Assembly: GCA_025463545.1 (NCBI GenBank)
Contig: JAODAR010000011.1
Location: forward strand, 103,880-167,879
From: Microbacteriaceae bacterium
Lineage (GTDB): Bacteria; Actinomycetota; Actinomycetes; Actinomycetales; Microbacteriaceae
Direction of reading: 5' to 3'
Length of the DNA stretch: 64,000 nucleotides
Shown here one piece after another: positions 1 to 9,426 of the stretch. Position 1 is the first letter of the stretch. The number at the start of each line of letters is the position of its first letter. Both the position numbers and the translations under genes were made by a program. The notes beneath the pieces are model-generated. The model was not told the DNA's origin. It worked only from the letters and a program-made list of their open reading frames with translations, and made no database searches.

Positions 1-426
1 GATCAGCTTCGCTCCTCGTAGCTGCGCCACCGTGTCGGCGAACCCCAGGGCGCCGACCAGCGCGGTGTACTCGATGAACGTGCCGAAGTACTTGGGTCCC
101 GGTGCGGCATGCCAGAGGGCGGCAAGCAGGTGCGTCTTACCCACGCCGAAACCACCGTCGAGGTAGATACCCGGCAGTTCGCTCTTCGGCTTGCGGTTGC
201 GCGAGAAGAATCCGCCGGGCCGCTGGGCGCGCCACACCCCGGTGAACTGGTGCAGTCGCTCGACGGCCTCGGACTGGGACGGGAAGTTCATGTCGGGGCG
301 GTACGACTCGAAGGAGGCATGTTCGAACTGCGGCGGCGGAACCAGCTCGGCGACGATCTCCGCCCCGGTGATGCTGGGTGAGCGATCGGCCAGGTGTTGC
401 GGCTGGCGCTGAGCGGCTGACGCCAT
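1..426 (-). CDS. zapE: Cell division protein ZapE / AFG1-family ATPase (partial, N-terminal 142 aa)
   Basis: The minus-strand frame opens at ATG 424-426 and stays open to the window edge, so the C-terminal part is missing. The visible product has the AFG1/ZapE P-loop region, with DGGFGVGKTHLLAALWHA (Walker A, GxxGxGKT) at about residues 85-100, followed by a segment typical of actinobacterial ZapE (KYFGTFIEYTALVGALGF). ZapE proteins are AAA-like ATPases; in proteobacteria ZapE acts on the Z ring, while the actinobacterial role is unproven. The gene is divergent from the rhodanese gene across about 150 bp. Family assignment is confident, function less so. Confidence 0.88.
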   Translation of the reverse strand, partial: MASAAQRQPQHLADRSPSITGAEIVAELVPPPQFEHASFESYRPDMNFPSQSEAVERLHQFTGVWRAQRPGGFFSRNRKPKSELPGIYLDGGFGVGKTHLLAALWHAAPGPKYFGTFIEYTALVGALGFADTVAQLRGAKLI

Positions 427-577
427 ATCGAGTACCTGTTTTCTGTGTCGAAGAACGTCTGCTGCGGATGCGGACGCCGCCCGGATTGCGTAGATTCGAG
501 GTGCGGGCCGGTGACCAGCCTAAACCGCGCCCCAACCCAACTTCGCGCCGCGAGGCTGCGCCACCAGGAGGTTTTCC

Positions 578-1486
578 ATGTCCGTTGAGCTTGATTCGGC
601 ACCGAAGTTCGCTGCGTACGCCCACCCGGAACGGCTGGTTTCCACCGATTGGCTGCAACAGCACCTGGGCACCCCCGGCCTCGTCGTCGTCGAATCCGAC
701 GAAGACGTGCTGGTCTATGAAACCGGCCACATCCCGCGAGCCGTGAAGATCGACTGGCACACCGACCTCAACGACCCGCTGGAGCGCGACTTCATCGGTA
801 GTGAGGCGTTCGCCGCCGTATTGGGCTCAAAGGGCATCGCTCGCGACAGCACTGTCGTCATCTACGGGGATAAGAACAACTGGTGGGCTGCATACGCACT
901 CTGGGTGTTCACCCTGTTCGGGCATGAAGACGTGCGCCTCCTCGATGGTGGCCGTGACAAGTGGATCGCCGAGAACCGTGAGCTGACAACGGATGCGCCG
1001 GTCGTCACCCCGACGGACTACCCGGTGGTTACGCGGAACGACGCACCGATCCGCGCCTTCAAGGAAGACGTGCTCGCCCACTTCGGCAACCCCCTTATCG
1101 ATGTGCGCTCGCCGGAGGAATACAGTGGCGAACGCACCAGCATGCCCGCATACCCGGAGGAGGGCGCGCTCCGCGGTGGCCACATCCCCTCGGCAGCGAA
1201 TGTCCCCTGGGCCCGTGCCGCCGCGGGCGACGCGACCTTCAAGGACCGGGACGAGCTCGAGGCCATCTACAAGGGCGAGGCGGGCCTGGCCGACGGCGAT
1301 CCGGTCATCGCCTACTGCCGCATCGGCGAGCGGTCGAGCCACACCTGGTTCGTGCTCACCCACCTGCTCGGCTTCCAGAACGTGCGCAACTACGACGGAT
1401 CGTGGGTGGAGTGGGGCAACGCGGTGCGGGTGCCGATCACGCACGGAACCGAGCCTGGTACCGCCCCTGAGCCGCGCCACGCATGA
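578..1486 (+). CDS. sseA: Thiosulfate/3-mercaptopyruvate sulfurtransferase, tandem rhodanese
   Basis: This 302-aa protein has two rhodanese domains. The N-terminal one is inactive-type ([17 protein letters not shown], then [11 protein letters not shown]). The C-terminal one carries the active-site loop [12 protein letters not shown] with the catalytic Cys near residue 247. It transfers sulfane sulfur from thiosulfate or mercaptopyruvate to an acceptor. A clear AGGAGG (566-571) sits six bases before ATG 578. A sufE-like gene follows 13 bases after the stop, a very common actinobacterial pair that suggests coupled sulfur transfer. The CRIGERS loop favours thiosulfate as donor, but this is family-based inference. 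Confidence 0.93.
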   Translation: MSVELDSAPKFAAYAHPERLVSTDWLQQHLGTPGLVVVESDEDVLVYETGHIPRAVKIDWHTDLNDPLERDFIGSEAFAAVLGSKGIARDSTVVIYGDKNNWWAAYALWVFTLFGHEDVRLLDGGRDKWIAENRELTTDAPVVTPTDYPVVTRNDAPIRAFKEDVLAHFGNPLIDVRSPEEYSGERTSMPAYPEEGALRGGHIPSAANVPWARAAAGDATFKDRDELEAIYKGEAGLADGDPVIAYCRIGERSSHTWFVLTHLLGFQNVRNYDGSWVEWGNAVRVPITHGTEPGTAPEPRHA

Positions 1487-1499
1487 AAGAATGGTGGGA

Positions 1500-1937
1500 A
1501 TGACTGCCACCGAACTTCCCGCACAGCTGGCCGAAATCCGCGAGGACTTCCTGGCGCTGGAGCAACGCGACCGCCTGCAGCTGCTACTCGAGTTCTCCAA
1601 TGAGCTGCCCGAGCTGCCGCCGCGTTACCAGGACCACCCTGACCTGTTCGAGCGCGTCATCGAATGCCAGTCTCCGGTGTACATTTTCGTGGAGGTGGAT
1701 GACGCCGGCGTGCACCTGTATGCGACGGCACCACGGGAGTCCCCGACCACCCGCGGGTTCGCGTCCATTCTGGCGCAGGGCCTCGACGGGCTGAGCGTCG
1801 AGGAGGTGCTCGCCGTTCCCGACGATTACCCGCAGTCGATCGGACTCACCGAGGCCGTCTCCCCGTTGCGCATCCGGGGCATGACCGCCCTGCTCGGGCG
1901 CACCAAGCGGCAGCTGCGGGAGCGAGTCGCCGCGTAG
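1500..1937 (+). CDS. sufE: SufE family sulfur-acceptor protein
   Basis: A 145-aa SufE-fold protein. The acceptor Cys lies in the motif VIECQSPVYIF (near residue 56), equivalent to the SufE active-site loop. It is followed by the typical TTRGFASIL and YPQSIGLTEAVSPLRIRGM blocks. SufE takes persulfide from a cysteine desulfurase for Fe-S assembly; in this genomic pairing it may also receive sulfur from the adjacent rhodanese. ATG 1500 gives the usual N-terminus (MTATELPAQLAEIR). An in-frame ATG at 1491, five bases after the upstream stop, is the alternative, giving three more residues. Neither start has a strong ribosome binding site. Likely co-transcribed with the sulfurtransferase. Confidence 0.9.
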   Translation: MTATELPAQLAEIREDFLALEQRDRLQLLLEFSNELPELPPRYQDHPDLFERVIECQSPVYIFVEVDDAGVHLYATAPRESPTTRGFASILAQGLDGLSVEEVLAVPDDYPQSIGLTEAVSPLRIRGMTALLGRTKRQLRERVAA

Positions 1938-1994
1938 GCGACTCGCCAGCACGTTCGCACCGGCGCACGCTACCGGCCGCCGAGGCCCCTCACG

Positions 1995-2082
1995 AGCTGC
2001 GCACACCACTCGCGACAGCTGCGCACACGACTTACTACAGCTGCCCACACGACTTACTACAGCTGCGCACACCACTCACGAC
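1995..2082. repeat. Four 22-bp tandem repeats overlapping the 3' end of the hydrolase gene
   Basis: Four adjacent 22-base units begin at 1995, 2017, 2039 and 2061, each starting AGCTGC and continuing with a CACAC block. Units 1 and 4 carry the variant CCACT(C)G/ACGAC and units 2 and 3 carry GACTTACTAC, giving an A-B-B-A pattern. A partial fifth start (AGCTTCGCG) lies inside the hydrolase coding sequence. The last unit contains the hydrolase TGA stop (complement of 2076-2078). The rest of 1938-2075 shows no gene. Confidence 0.85.
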
Positions 2083-3257
2083 AGCTTCGCGAGCCATTCG
2101 GCGATGGCACTGTTCCAGCGCTCCGGATCATAGTTCCAGAGCTTGGTGTGGCGTGCCTCGGTGAACGCCACGAAGGTGACGATGTCTGGCCGGCTCTCGG
2201 CGAGGGCGCGCGATCCGGTAGCCGGTACGTAGCCGTCGTCGTCACTGTGCATGAGCAGCACGGGGAAGTCCAATTCACCGGACCGGGCCACGAAGTCCAG
2301 CCGGGCGAAGTCGATCGGCGCGATCTGCCCGGTCACCGCGCGCCCCCATCCCTGTCCGAGCAGTTGCACGGCGCCAGAGGCGATCGGCGGGGGCAACCTC
2401 AGCAGTGCGCCCTGGAACGCGACAACGTCGGCCCAGTCGATGACCGGCGAATCGAGCACCACGCCGCGGATGACACCGGGATGCGTGCTGCGGGTTGCCG
2501 CCTGCAGGCTGATGGCGCCGCCCATCGACCAGCCCATCAACACCACGCTGGTCGCTCCGTGCTGCACCGCGAAGGAGACCGCGGCGTGCACGTCCTCCCA
2601 CTCGGTGTCGCCGAGGCCATAGCGGTGGTCGGTGCTGCGCGGGGCGTCACCATCGTTGCGGTAGGAGACCAGGAGGGTGGTGTACCCGGATTCCCGGAAC
2701 ACCGGAATGCCGCGCAAGCCTTCCTGACGACGCACCGCCCGCCCGTGCACCTGGATCACCCAGCGGTCGGTCGGCTCGGCCGCGGGAACCAGCCAGGCCG
2801 GCGCCGGGCCGAGCGGAGTCTGCACCAGCACGTCCTGGTACGGGACGCCGAGATCCCAGGGCCCGAGGTAGACCCAGCCGCCCAGCCGGCCCCGGGTGGC
2901 CGTGACCAGGTCACCGAAGTCGACCCGGATGATGACACGGGTCACCGTGGTCGCGGTGCTGGAGACGACCTCCCCCAGGCGTGCGTGCCCGGTGTCGCCT
3001 TCGAACCAGAGGCTGTATTCGCCGGGCAGTACCGAGTCGGCATCCGCTCGGAGGGTGATGACGCCGGCCGCGAGGTCGACGGCAAGGATGCGAACCTCTT
3101 CCTCACGCTTCGTCGGCGGCGTCACGATGCGCCGCGCCATCACGCCGGTCACGACACTGATTCCGGCGATGACGCTGAATGCGAGGCCCCCGAGGATTCC
3201 GCCCGCGATGGCGAACGGGATCGTGCCGCGTGACTGGCGAACCGGGTCCCGGGTCAT
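2076..3257 (-). CDS. Membrane-anchored alpha/beta hydrolase
   Basis: This 393-aa protein has one N-terminal membrane segment (about residues 12-40, rich in Ala/Gly/Val/Ile), a beta-rich middle (40-140) and an alpha/beta-hydrolase domain. The nucleophile elbow is GWSMGG with Ser near residue 244. The acid is probably in HSDDDGYVP and the His in EARHTKLW near the C-terminus. The catalytic domain is expected outside the membrane or peripheral. ATG 3257 is chosen because GAGAGG stands five bases upstream; a GTG two codons earlier would overlap that site. Substrate unknown; esterase or peptidase activity are both possible. It is divergent from the DUF3000 gene, and its stop lies inside a 22-bp tandem repeat array. 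Confidence 0.8.
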   Translation of the reverse strand: MTRDPVRQSRGTIPFAIAGGILGGLAFSVIAGISVVTGVMARRIVTPPTKREEEVRILAVDLAAGVITLRADADSVLPGEYSLWFEGDTGHARLGEVVSSTATTVTRVIIRVDFGDLVTATRGRLGGWVYLGPWDLGVPYQDVLVQTPLGPAPAWLVPAAEPTDRWVIQVHGRAVRRQEGLRGIPVFRESGYTTLLVSYRNDGDAPRSTDHRYGLGDTEWEDVHAAVSFAVQHGATSVVLMGWSMGGAISLQAATRSTHPGVIRGVVLDSPVIDWADVVAFQGALLRLPPPIASGAVQLLGQGWGRAVTGQIAPIDFARLDFVARSGELDFPVLLMHSDDDGYVPATGSRALAESRPDIVTFVAFTEARHTKLWNYDPERWNSAIAEWLAKLS

Positions 3258-3321
3258 GAGCACCTCTCATCCGTCGGCGTGCCGGAGCGACAGCGCACCC
3301 AAAAAACTCTAGTCTGCAGAC

Positions 3322-3918
3322 GTGCCCGATTCACAGGACCAGCAGGGTCTCCCCCCGGAGTTCGCCGCAGCGCTTGACGCGGTCCGCCGCGCCGTGGCCC
3401 GCCCCGAACTGGTCGTCACCGAGATCCCGGCCCCCGGCAGCCTCGCCCCGTACGCCGTCGCACTCTCCGCGGATGTGTCCCCGTCCCGGCACGGCAGCGA
3501 CTCCGACTTCGGCACCGGGCGGTTCATCCTGCTCTACGACCCCGACGAACCCGAAGCCTGGGGCGGAGCGTTTCGCGTGGTCTGCTTCGCGCAGGCGCCG
3601 CTTGAAACCGACATCGGGCTCGACCCGTTCCTTGCCGAGGTGGCGTGGGCGTGGCTGGTCGACGCCCTCGATGCCCGAGGCGCGAAGTACACCGCCGCAT
3701 CCGGCACCGCGACCAAGATCATCTCCTCCGGATTCGGGGAGCTCGCCCGGCAGGGCGATGGTGCCCAGATCGAGCTGCGGGCGTCGTGGACGCCGCTGGA
3801 GAACAACGTCGCCGCGCACGTCGAGGGTTGGGGCGAGCTGCTGTGCATGCTCGCCGGCCTGCCGCCGGCGGGCGAAGGAGTCAGTTCGCTGACGATACGC
3901 CGGGCCGAACGTGGCTGA
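3322..3918 (+). CDS. DUF3000 domain-containing protein
   Basis: A 198-aa soluble protein with the conserved layout of actinobacterial DUF3000: N-terminal PPEFAAALDAVRRAVARPELVVTEIPAP, then FILLYDPDEPEAWGGAFRVVCFAQAPLE and AHVEGWGELLCMLAGLPP near the end. No enzyme motif is visible and the function is unknown. The GTG start at 3322 matches the family N-terminus. Its last eight bases overlap the GTG start of rnd, so the two are translationally coupled, a linkage conserved in many actinobacteria. Confidence 0.88.
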   Translation: MPDSQDQQGLPPEFAAALDAVRRAVARPELVVTEIPAPGSLAPYAVALSADVSPSRHGSDSDFGTGRFILLYDPDEPEAWGGAFRVVCFAQAPLETDIGLDPFLAEVAWAWLVDALDARGAKYTAASGTATKIISSGFGELARQGDGAQIELRASWTPLENNVAAHVEGWGELLCMLAGLPPAGEGVSSLTIRRAERG

Positions 3919-5143
3919 ATTGAATGTGGCTGAGCCGTCCGCCGGAGCGACCCGCCATGAGGTGATTGCGACCCGCGAGGCGTACCTGGCGGCTACCGCC
4001 TTGATCAGCGAGGGCAACGGACCGGTCGGAATCGACGCCGAGCGCGCCTCAGGGTTCACGTACTCGCAGCGCGCCTACCTGATCCAGGTGTACCGCCGCG
4101 GCGCCGGCACGTTCCTCTTCGATCCGCCGGCCGTCGGGCGCTTCACCGAACTCAACGACGTCCTTGCCTCCACCGAGTGGATTCTGCACGCGGCGAGCCA
4201 GGATCTCGCCTGCCTGCGTGAGGTCGGACTCGACCCGGCCTGGATCTTCGACACTGAACTGGCCGCCCGGCTGCTCGGACTCCCCCGGGTCGGCCTCGGC
4301 ACCGTCGTCGAGGAACTGCTCGGCATCCACCTGGCGAAGGAGCACTCCGCCGCTAATTGGTCGACCCGTCCCCTTCCGGAATCCTGGCTGGTGTATGCCG
4401 CGCTCGACGTGGAACTGCTGCCCGACCTCCGCGACGTGATGGTGCGCTTGCTCGCCGAGTCTGGCAAGACCGAGATCGCCGCCCAGGAATTCGCTGCGGT
4501 GCTGGCGCGGGAGCCGAAGCCGGCCGCCGCTGAACCCTGGCGCCGGCTGTCGGGCATCCATTCCATCCGCGGGGTGCGAAACCTCGCCGTCGCCCGCGAA
4601 CTCTGGCTGGCCAGGGATGCCCTCGCCCAACAGCTCGACGTCTCCCCCGGCCGCCTGGTGCCGGACGCCTCGCTGACGGCCGCCGCCCGGGTCGCACCAA
4701 CGAGCAGGCAGGCCCTCGCCAACCTCCGTGAATTCAGCGGCCGGGCCAGCCGCAGTGAACTCGATCGCTGGTGGAACGCCGTGCAGGCCGGACTGACGAC
4801 CGAAGACCTCCCGGCCACCAAAGCCAGCGGTGACGCGCTCCCCCCGCCGCGCGCCTGGGGAGACCGCAACCCCGAAGCCGATGTCCGCTATAAGGCGGCC
4901 AGGGCCGCCATCGTCGAGATTGCAGACGAACTGTCCATCCCGGTGGAGAACCTGCTCACCCCGGAGCATCTGCGCCGTGTCGCCTGGTCACCGCCGGAAC
5001 CGGCCGACGCCGCATCCGTTGCCGAAAGCCTCGCCGCACTCGGCGCCCGACCCTGGCAGATTGACGCAACCGTACAGGCGATAACCGATGCCTTTGTAGA
5101 TGTCCACCAAGAAGCGAACACTTCGGCCGAATCGGCTTCGTAG
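3911..5143 (+). CDS. rnd: Ribonuclease D (DEDD exonuclease with HRDC domain)
   Basis: A 410-aa 3'-5' exoribonuclease. The DEDD exonuclease domain covers about residues 20-200: GIDAERASGF (Exo I Asp/Glu), HAASQDLACLREVGLDP (Exo II Asp) and WLVYAALDVELLPDL (Exo III Tyr and Asp). An HRDC-type helical domain follows at about 210-290 (VARELWLARDALAQQLDVSPGRLVPD). The C-terminal third is a second helical module common in actinobacterial RNase D. The role would be RNA 3'-end trimming and turnover. The GTG start overlaps the DUF3000 gene by eight bases. The fadA start follows 78 bases later. Confidence 0.93.
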   Translation: MAELNVAEPSAGATRHEVIATREAYLAATALISEGNGPVGIDAERASGFTYSQRAYLIQVYRRGAGTFLFDPPAVGRFTELNDVLASTEWILHAASQDLACLREVGLDPAWIFDTELAARLLGLPRVGLGTVVEELLGIHLAKEHSAANWSTRPLPESWLVYAALDVELLPDLRDVMVRLLAESGKTEIAAQEFAAVLAREPKPAAAEPWRRLSGIHSIRGVRNLAVARELWLARDALAQQLDVSPGRLVPDASLTAAARVAPTSRQALANLREFSGRASRSELDRWWNAVQAGLTTEDLPATKASGDALPPPRAWGDRNPEADVRYKAARAAIVEIADELSIPVENLLTPEHLRRVAWSPPEPADAASVAESLAALGARPWQIDATVQAITDAFVDVHQEANTSAESAS

Positions 5144-5221
5144 GAACAGTCAAAGGATTCTTGCCGCAAATTGCCGGACCCTAGGATCGATTTCGATCTG
5201 ATCGAAATTGATGGAGGCATT

Positions 5222-6421
5222 GTGGCCGAACGAGCAGAAGTCGTCTTTGTGGACGGGGTACGAACCCCATTCGGACGCGCCGGCGAAAAAGGCATGTACT
5301 GGAACACCCGGGCCGACGACCTGGTGGTCAAGACGATGATCGGCCTGATGGAACGCAACCCGACCGTTCCCGGTGACCGGATCGACGACGTCGCAATCGC
5401 AGCCACCACGCAGACCGGTGACCAGGGCCTCACGCTCGGCCGCACAGCCGCGCTACTGGCGGGGCTGCCCAAGACCGTGCCGGGCTTCGCGATCGACCGG
5501 ATGTGCGCCGGTGCCATGACCGCAGTGACCACCATGGGTTCGGCGATCGGCTTCGGCGCTTACGACCTGGCCATCGCCGGTGGTGTCGAGCACATGGGCC
5601 GCCACCCCATGGGTTTCGGCGTCGACCCCAACCCGCGGTTCCTCGCCGAGAAGCTGGTGAGCGAAGACGCGCTCGTGATGGGTGCCACCGCTGAACGCAT
5701 CCACGACCGCTTCCCGGAGTACACCAAGGAGCGCTCTGACCGATTCGCCCTGCGCAGCCAGCAGAAGCTGGCCGCCGCATACGAGGCCGGGAAGATCCAG
5801 CCCGACCTGGTACCGGTCGCTATTCGCAGTGACAACGGATGGGGACTCGCCACACGCGACGAAGCTCCGCGCCCGGAGACCACCATGGAGGGCCTCGCCG
5901 GCCTGAAGACACCGTTCCGCCCGCACGGGCGGATCACCGCGGGAAACGCCTCTGGCCTTAACGATGGCGCCACCGCGTGCCTCCTCGCCTCAAGTGACGC
6001 CGCCAAGGAGCTGGGCCTGGGCGTCAAGATGAAGATGGTGAGCTTCGCATTCGCCGGGGTCGAGCCGGAGGTCATGGGCCTGGGTCCTGTGCCGTCCACC
6101 GAGAAGGCGCTGCGGAAGGCCGGCCTGTCGATCACGGACATCGGCTTGTTCGAATTGAACGAGGCGTTCGCGGTGCAGGTGATCTCCTTCCTCGATCACT
6201 TCGGAATCGACGATGACGACCCCCGCGTGAACAAGTGGGGCGGTGCGATCGCGGTCGGCCATCCGCTGGCCTCGTCCGGCGTGCGCCTGATGAACCAGCT
6301 CGCAGCGCAGTTCGCCGAGCACCGCGAGGTGCGCTACGGCGTGACCGCAATGTGCATCGGCCTCGGCCAGGGCGGCACCGTTATTTGGGAGAACCCCCAC
6401 TTCAACCGGAAGGCAAAGTAA
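5222..6421 (+). CDS. fadA: Acetyl-CoA C-acyltransferase (thiolase)
   Basis: A 399-aa thiolase of normal length, catalysing CoA-dependent cleavage of 3-ketoacyl-CoA. The nucleophilic Cys is in AIDRMCAGAMTAV (near residue 95). The C-terminal active-site blocks are FELNEAFAVQ, GGAIAVGHPLASSG (His) and MCIGLGQGG (second Cys). The GTG start at 5222 is selected over the longer open frame because GGAGG (5213-5217) is placed four bases before it and the product then begins AERAEVVFVDGVRTPFGR, the normal thiolase N-terminus. Three bases separate it from the multifunctional dehydrogenase/hydratase, forming a two-gene fatty acid beta-oxidation operon. Confidence 0.95.
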   Translation: MAERAEVVFVDGVRTPFGRAGEKGMYWNTRADDLVVKTMIGLMERNPTVPGDRIDDVAIAATTQTGDQGLTLGRTAALLAGLPKTVPGFAIDRMCAGAMTAVTTMGSAIGFGAYDLAIAGGVEHMGRHPMGFGVDPNPRFLAEKLVSEDALVMGATAERIHDRFPEYTKERSDRFALRSQQKLAAAYEAGKIQPDLVPVAIRSDNGWGLATRDEAPRPETTMEGLAGLKTPFRPHGRITAGNASGLNDGATACLLASSDAAKELGLGVKMKMVSFAFAGVEPEVMGLGPVPSTEKALRKAGLSITDIGLFELNEAFAVQVISFLDHFGIDDDDPRVNKWGGAIAVGHPLASSGVRLMNQLAAQFAEHREVRYGVTAMCIGLGQGGTVIWENPHFNRKAK

Positions 6422-6424
6422 CCG

Positions 6425-8584
6425 ATGACCGACTACTCCACCATCGACTTCTCCCCGCTGCTTGCGCTCTCCGACGACGAGGTTGTCACGCACTCATTCG
6501 TGCGCGACGTACCCCTCTCCGGCGGACGAACCCTCGCACTGGTCACCCTGGACAACGGGCGGGACCACACCCGGCCGAACACGCTCGGTGCGGCCACCCT
6601 GATCGAGTTCGCCGGGACGATGGATGCCCTGAAGGAGCGCGCCGCCCGGGGCGAGATCCACGGAGTCGCGGTCACCGGCAAGCCGTACATCCTCGCTGCC
6701 GGCGCCGACCTGAGCAAGGTCGCCGAAATCCCGTCCCGCGAGGTCGGCGTCACGCTCGCCCAGCTCGGCCACTACGCGCTCGGGAAGGAAGCCGAGCTCG
6801 GCGTGCCGTCTTTCGTGTTCATCAACGGACTCGCCCTCGGCGGCGGGCTGGAGATCGCGCTCAACGCCGACTACCGCACAGTCGACGCCTCCGTTCCCGC
6901 GGTGGGGCTTCCGGAGGTGTTCCTCGGCCTGATCCCCGGCTGGGGCGGATCGTATCTGCTGCCGAACCTGATCGGCATCGAGAACGCGCTGACAGTCATC
7001 ATCTCGAACCCGCTCAAGAACAACCGCACCCTCAAGGGCCCCGACGTGCTCTCGCTCGGCATCGCCGACGCCATGTTCGATTCGTCGACTTTCCTCGAGA
7101 AGTCCATCGACTGGGCCGACGGCGTGATCAATGGGACCACGAAGGTCAGCCGCCCCAACTCGCCCGGCAAGATCGAGCGCCTGGTGAAGTGGGACGCGGC
7201 CATCAGCGTGGCTCGAAAGATGCTCGAAACCAAGATCGGCACCGTGGCCAGGTCACCGTATGTGGCGCTTGACCTGTTGAAGGCGGCCAAGGGCGGTACG
7301 AAGGCCGAAGGCTTCGAGCGTGAAGACCAGGCGCTGGCGACCCTGATCGCGGGAGACCAGCTGCAGGCCAGCATCTACGCCTTCAACCTGGTGCAGAAGC
7401 GGGCGAAGCGCCCCGCTGGTGCGCCGGACAAGGCGCTCGCCAAGCAGATCACCAAGGTCGGCATCATCGGCGCCGGTCTGATGGCCAGCCAGTTCGCGCT
7501 GCTCTTCGTGCGTCGGCTTCGGGTGCCCGTGGTGATCACAGACCTCGACCAGGCGCGGGTCGACAAGGGCGTGTCGTACATCCACAACGAGATCCAGGCG
7601 CTCCAGGACAAGAAGCGGATTTCCGCGGACGAGGCGAACCGGCTGCGCGACCTCGTCACCGGCACCACCGACAAAGCGCTGTTCGCGGACGCCGACTGGG
7701 TTATCGAGGCTGTCTTCGAAGAGCTCGGCGTCAAGCAGGACGTGTTCGCCGAGATCGAGAAGCACATCTCCCCCGAGGCCATCCTGGCCACGAACACGTC
7801 GTCGCTCTCGGTGGAGAAGATCGGCGCCAAGCTCGAACACCCGGAGCGACTGGTGGGCTTCCACTTCTTCAACCCGGTCGCCGTGATGCCGCTGATCGAG
7901 GTGGTCAACTCCCCGCAGACCAACGAGTCGACGCTCTCCACCGCGATGGTCATCGCCGCGAAGCTGCGGAAGAACGCCGTCATCACGCGGGACACTCCCG
8001 GTTTCGTGGTCAACCGGGTGCTCGCCAAGGTTCTCGGTGAGGCGATGCACGCCGTCGACACCGGCACCGCGTTCGAGGTCGTCACGCAGGCGGTCGCCCC
8101 GTTCGGACTGCCGATGTCCCCGTTCGAACTGCTTGAACTGGTGGGCCTCACCGTCGGCGCCCACGTGCTGGACACCCACCACGCGGCATTCCCCGACCGC
8201 TTCTTCGAGAGCGAGAACCTGCACAAGCTGGCCGAGTACGGCAAGATCCTCGAGCGCGACTCGAAGGGCCGCATCACCGGCTACGACAAGGGAGCCGTGA
8301 AGATCGTCGCCGGCGGCACCAGGCCGATGAGCGCCGCCGAGCTGCAGATCCGCTTCGAAGACGGCCTGGCCGATGAAATCAAGCGGATGCTGGACGACGA
8401 CGTGGTGCACGCCGCCGAAGACATCGACCTGTGCATGATCCTCGGCGCGGGCTACCCGTTCCAGATGGGCGGGGTCACCCCCTACCTCGACCGGGTCGGA
8501 GCCAGCGAACGGGTATTCGGTGACACGTTCCATCACCCGGTCATTCGCGGCGTGGGTGCCGCGGCCCAGCGGGTGGGCGTCTAG
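6425..8584 (+). CDS. fadB: Fatty acid oxidation multifunctional protein: enoyl-CoA hydratase / 3-hydroxyacyl-CoA dehydrogenase
   Basis: A 719-aa fused enzyme. The N-terminal crotonase domain (about 20-300) has KPYILAAGADLSKV and ALGGGLEIALNADYR (oxyanion hole), then GLPEVFLGLIPGWGG with the catalytic Glu. The Rossmann domain starts near residue 340 (KVGIIGAGLMASQFALLF), with NTSSLSVEKIG and GFHFFNPVAVMPLIEVV containing the dehydrogenase His, and a C-terminal HAD dimer region. It hydrates trans-2-enoyl-CoA and oxidises the 3-hydroxyacyl-CoA with NAD+. It sits three bases after the thiolase gene, so the alpha and beta subunits of the complex are co-expressed. Complete; nothing odd. Confidence 0.96.
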   Translation: MTDYSTIDFSPLLALSDDEVVTHSFVRDVPLSGGRTLALVTLDNGRDHTRPNTLGAATLIEFAGTMDALKERAARGEIHGVAVTGKPYILAAGADLSKVAEIPSREVGVTLAQLGHYALGKEAELGVPSFVFINGLALGGGLEIALNADYRTVDASVPAVGLPEVFLGLIPGWGGSYLLPNLIGIENALTVIISNPLKNNRTLKGPDVLSLGIADAMFDSSTFLEKSIDWADGVINGTTKVSRPNSPGKIERLVKWDAAISVARKMLETKIGTVARSPYVALDLLKAAKGGTKAEGFEREDQALATLIAGDQLQASIYAFNLVQKRAKRPAGAPDKALAKQITKVGIIGAGLMASQFALLFVRRLRVPVVITDLDQARVDKGVSYIHNEIQALQDKKRISADEANRLRDLVTGTTDKALFADADWVIEAVFEELGVKQDVFAEIEKHISPEAILATNTSSLSVEKIGAKLEHPERLVGFHFFNPVAVMPLIEVVNSPQTNESTLSTAMVIAAKLRKNAVITRDTPGFVVNRVLAKVLGEAMHAVDTGTAFEVVTQAVAPFGLPMSPFELLELVGLTVGAHVLDTHHAAFPDRFFESENLHKLAEYGKILERDSKGRITGYDKGAVKIVAGGTRPMSAAELQIRFEDGLADEIKRMLDDDVVHAAEDIDLCMILGAGYPFQMGGVTPYLDRVGASERVFGDTFHHPVIRGVGAAAQRVGV

Positions 8585-8598
8585 CGGCAGAGTCGTAC

Positions 8599-9426
8599 CT
8601 AGGTTCGCGCCGGGAAGCCCTGCGCCGTCAGCCAGTCCAGGGTGACGGCCGCGACGTCCCGCCATCCGCTGTCGATCGTGAGTGAATGGCCACGCCCGGC
8701 GAACTCATGCAGATCGGTCCGCGACGACGTGTGATCCGCGTACAGTTTCAGCACCTCCCGGGTCACGACCTCGGGCACGACATGGTCCTCGGTGCCGCTG
8801 GTGAGCAGCAGCGGCCCGCGCGCCGCCTTGTGCGTGTCGACGCGGGCCGGGGAGTTGCGAGAGAAGTTGGCCGCGGTGTCCTCGAACAGCGGTCGCCCCG
8901 GGCCGGGAATCGTCCACTGGTCGTGGAGGGCATCCGACTCTTCCTCGCTGAGCGCGTTCCCGAAGCTGTAGCGGAACTGTCTCGCCGTCAGGGACACGGT
9001 GCGCTTCCGGTTCGCCGGGTTGGACAGCACGGGAAACGCGGACTTCAGCTGGGCGAATGGCAGCGCCCGCACTCCCTTGATCGGCGCCGGATCGATGGCC
9101 ACCGCCGCGACGGCCAGGTCGTTGGCGAGGAGCTCCTGCGCAATGAGCCCACCGAAGGAGTGCCCGATGACGATCGGCGTGGCACGCATGGTTGCGATGA
9201 GCGACGCGTAATGCTCGAAGATCTGCAGGATTCCGACATCATTGAGGGCGTCGGGATTGTCACGCGTTCCCTGCACTGTGTCCGAGTCTCCAGGCCAGCC
9301 GGGTGCGGTCGCCCGGTATCCTTGCTCGGAGAACAGGTTGATCCAGGGCGCCCAGGCGGCCGCATGAATCCAGAGTCCGTGGATGAAGAGCACGGGCGGC
9401 GCGACAGCCGCGGGTGTGTCCGACAT
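8599..9426 (-). CDS. Alpha/beta hydrolase (esterase/haloperoxidase-like)
   Basis: A 275-aa cytosolic alpha/beta hydrolase. PPVLFIHGLWIHAAAW carries the oxyanion HG motif, IVIGHSFGG the nucleophile (Ser near residue 90), TSGTEDHVVP the acid and FAGRGHSLTID the catalytic His. The start at ATG 9426 is supported by GAGGAG (complement of 9435-9440); an upstream in-frame extension lacks such a site. Similar proteins are annotated as lysophospholipases or non-heme haloperoxidases; the substrate is not predictable here. The gene converges on fadB with only 14 bases between stops. Confidence 0.87.
   Translation of the reverse strand: MSDTPAAVAPPVLFIHGLWIHAAAWAPWINLFSEQGYRATAPGWPGDSDTVQGTRDNPDALNDVGILQIFEHYASLIATMRATPIVIGHSFGGLIAQELLANDLAVAAVAIDPAPIKGVRALPFAQLKSAFPVLSNPANRKRTVSLTARQFRYSFGNALSEEESDALHDQWTIPGPGRPLFEDTAANFSRNSPARVDTHKAARGPLLLTSGTEDHVVPEVVTREVLKLYADHTSSRTDLHEFAGRGHSLTIDSGWRDVAAVTLDWLTAQGFPART

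Noticed and set aside
1995..2082. 22-bp array as CRISPR
   Set aside because: Units abut each other with no spacer sequence.
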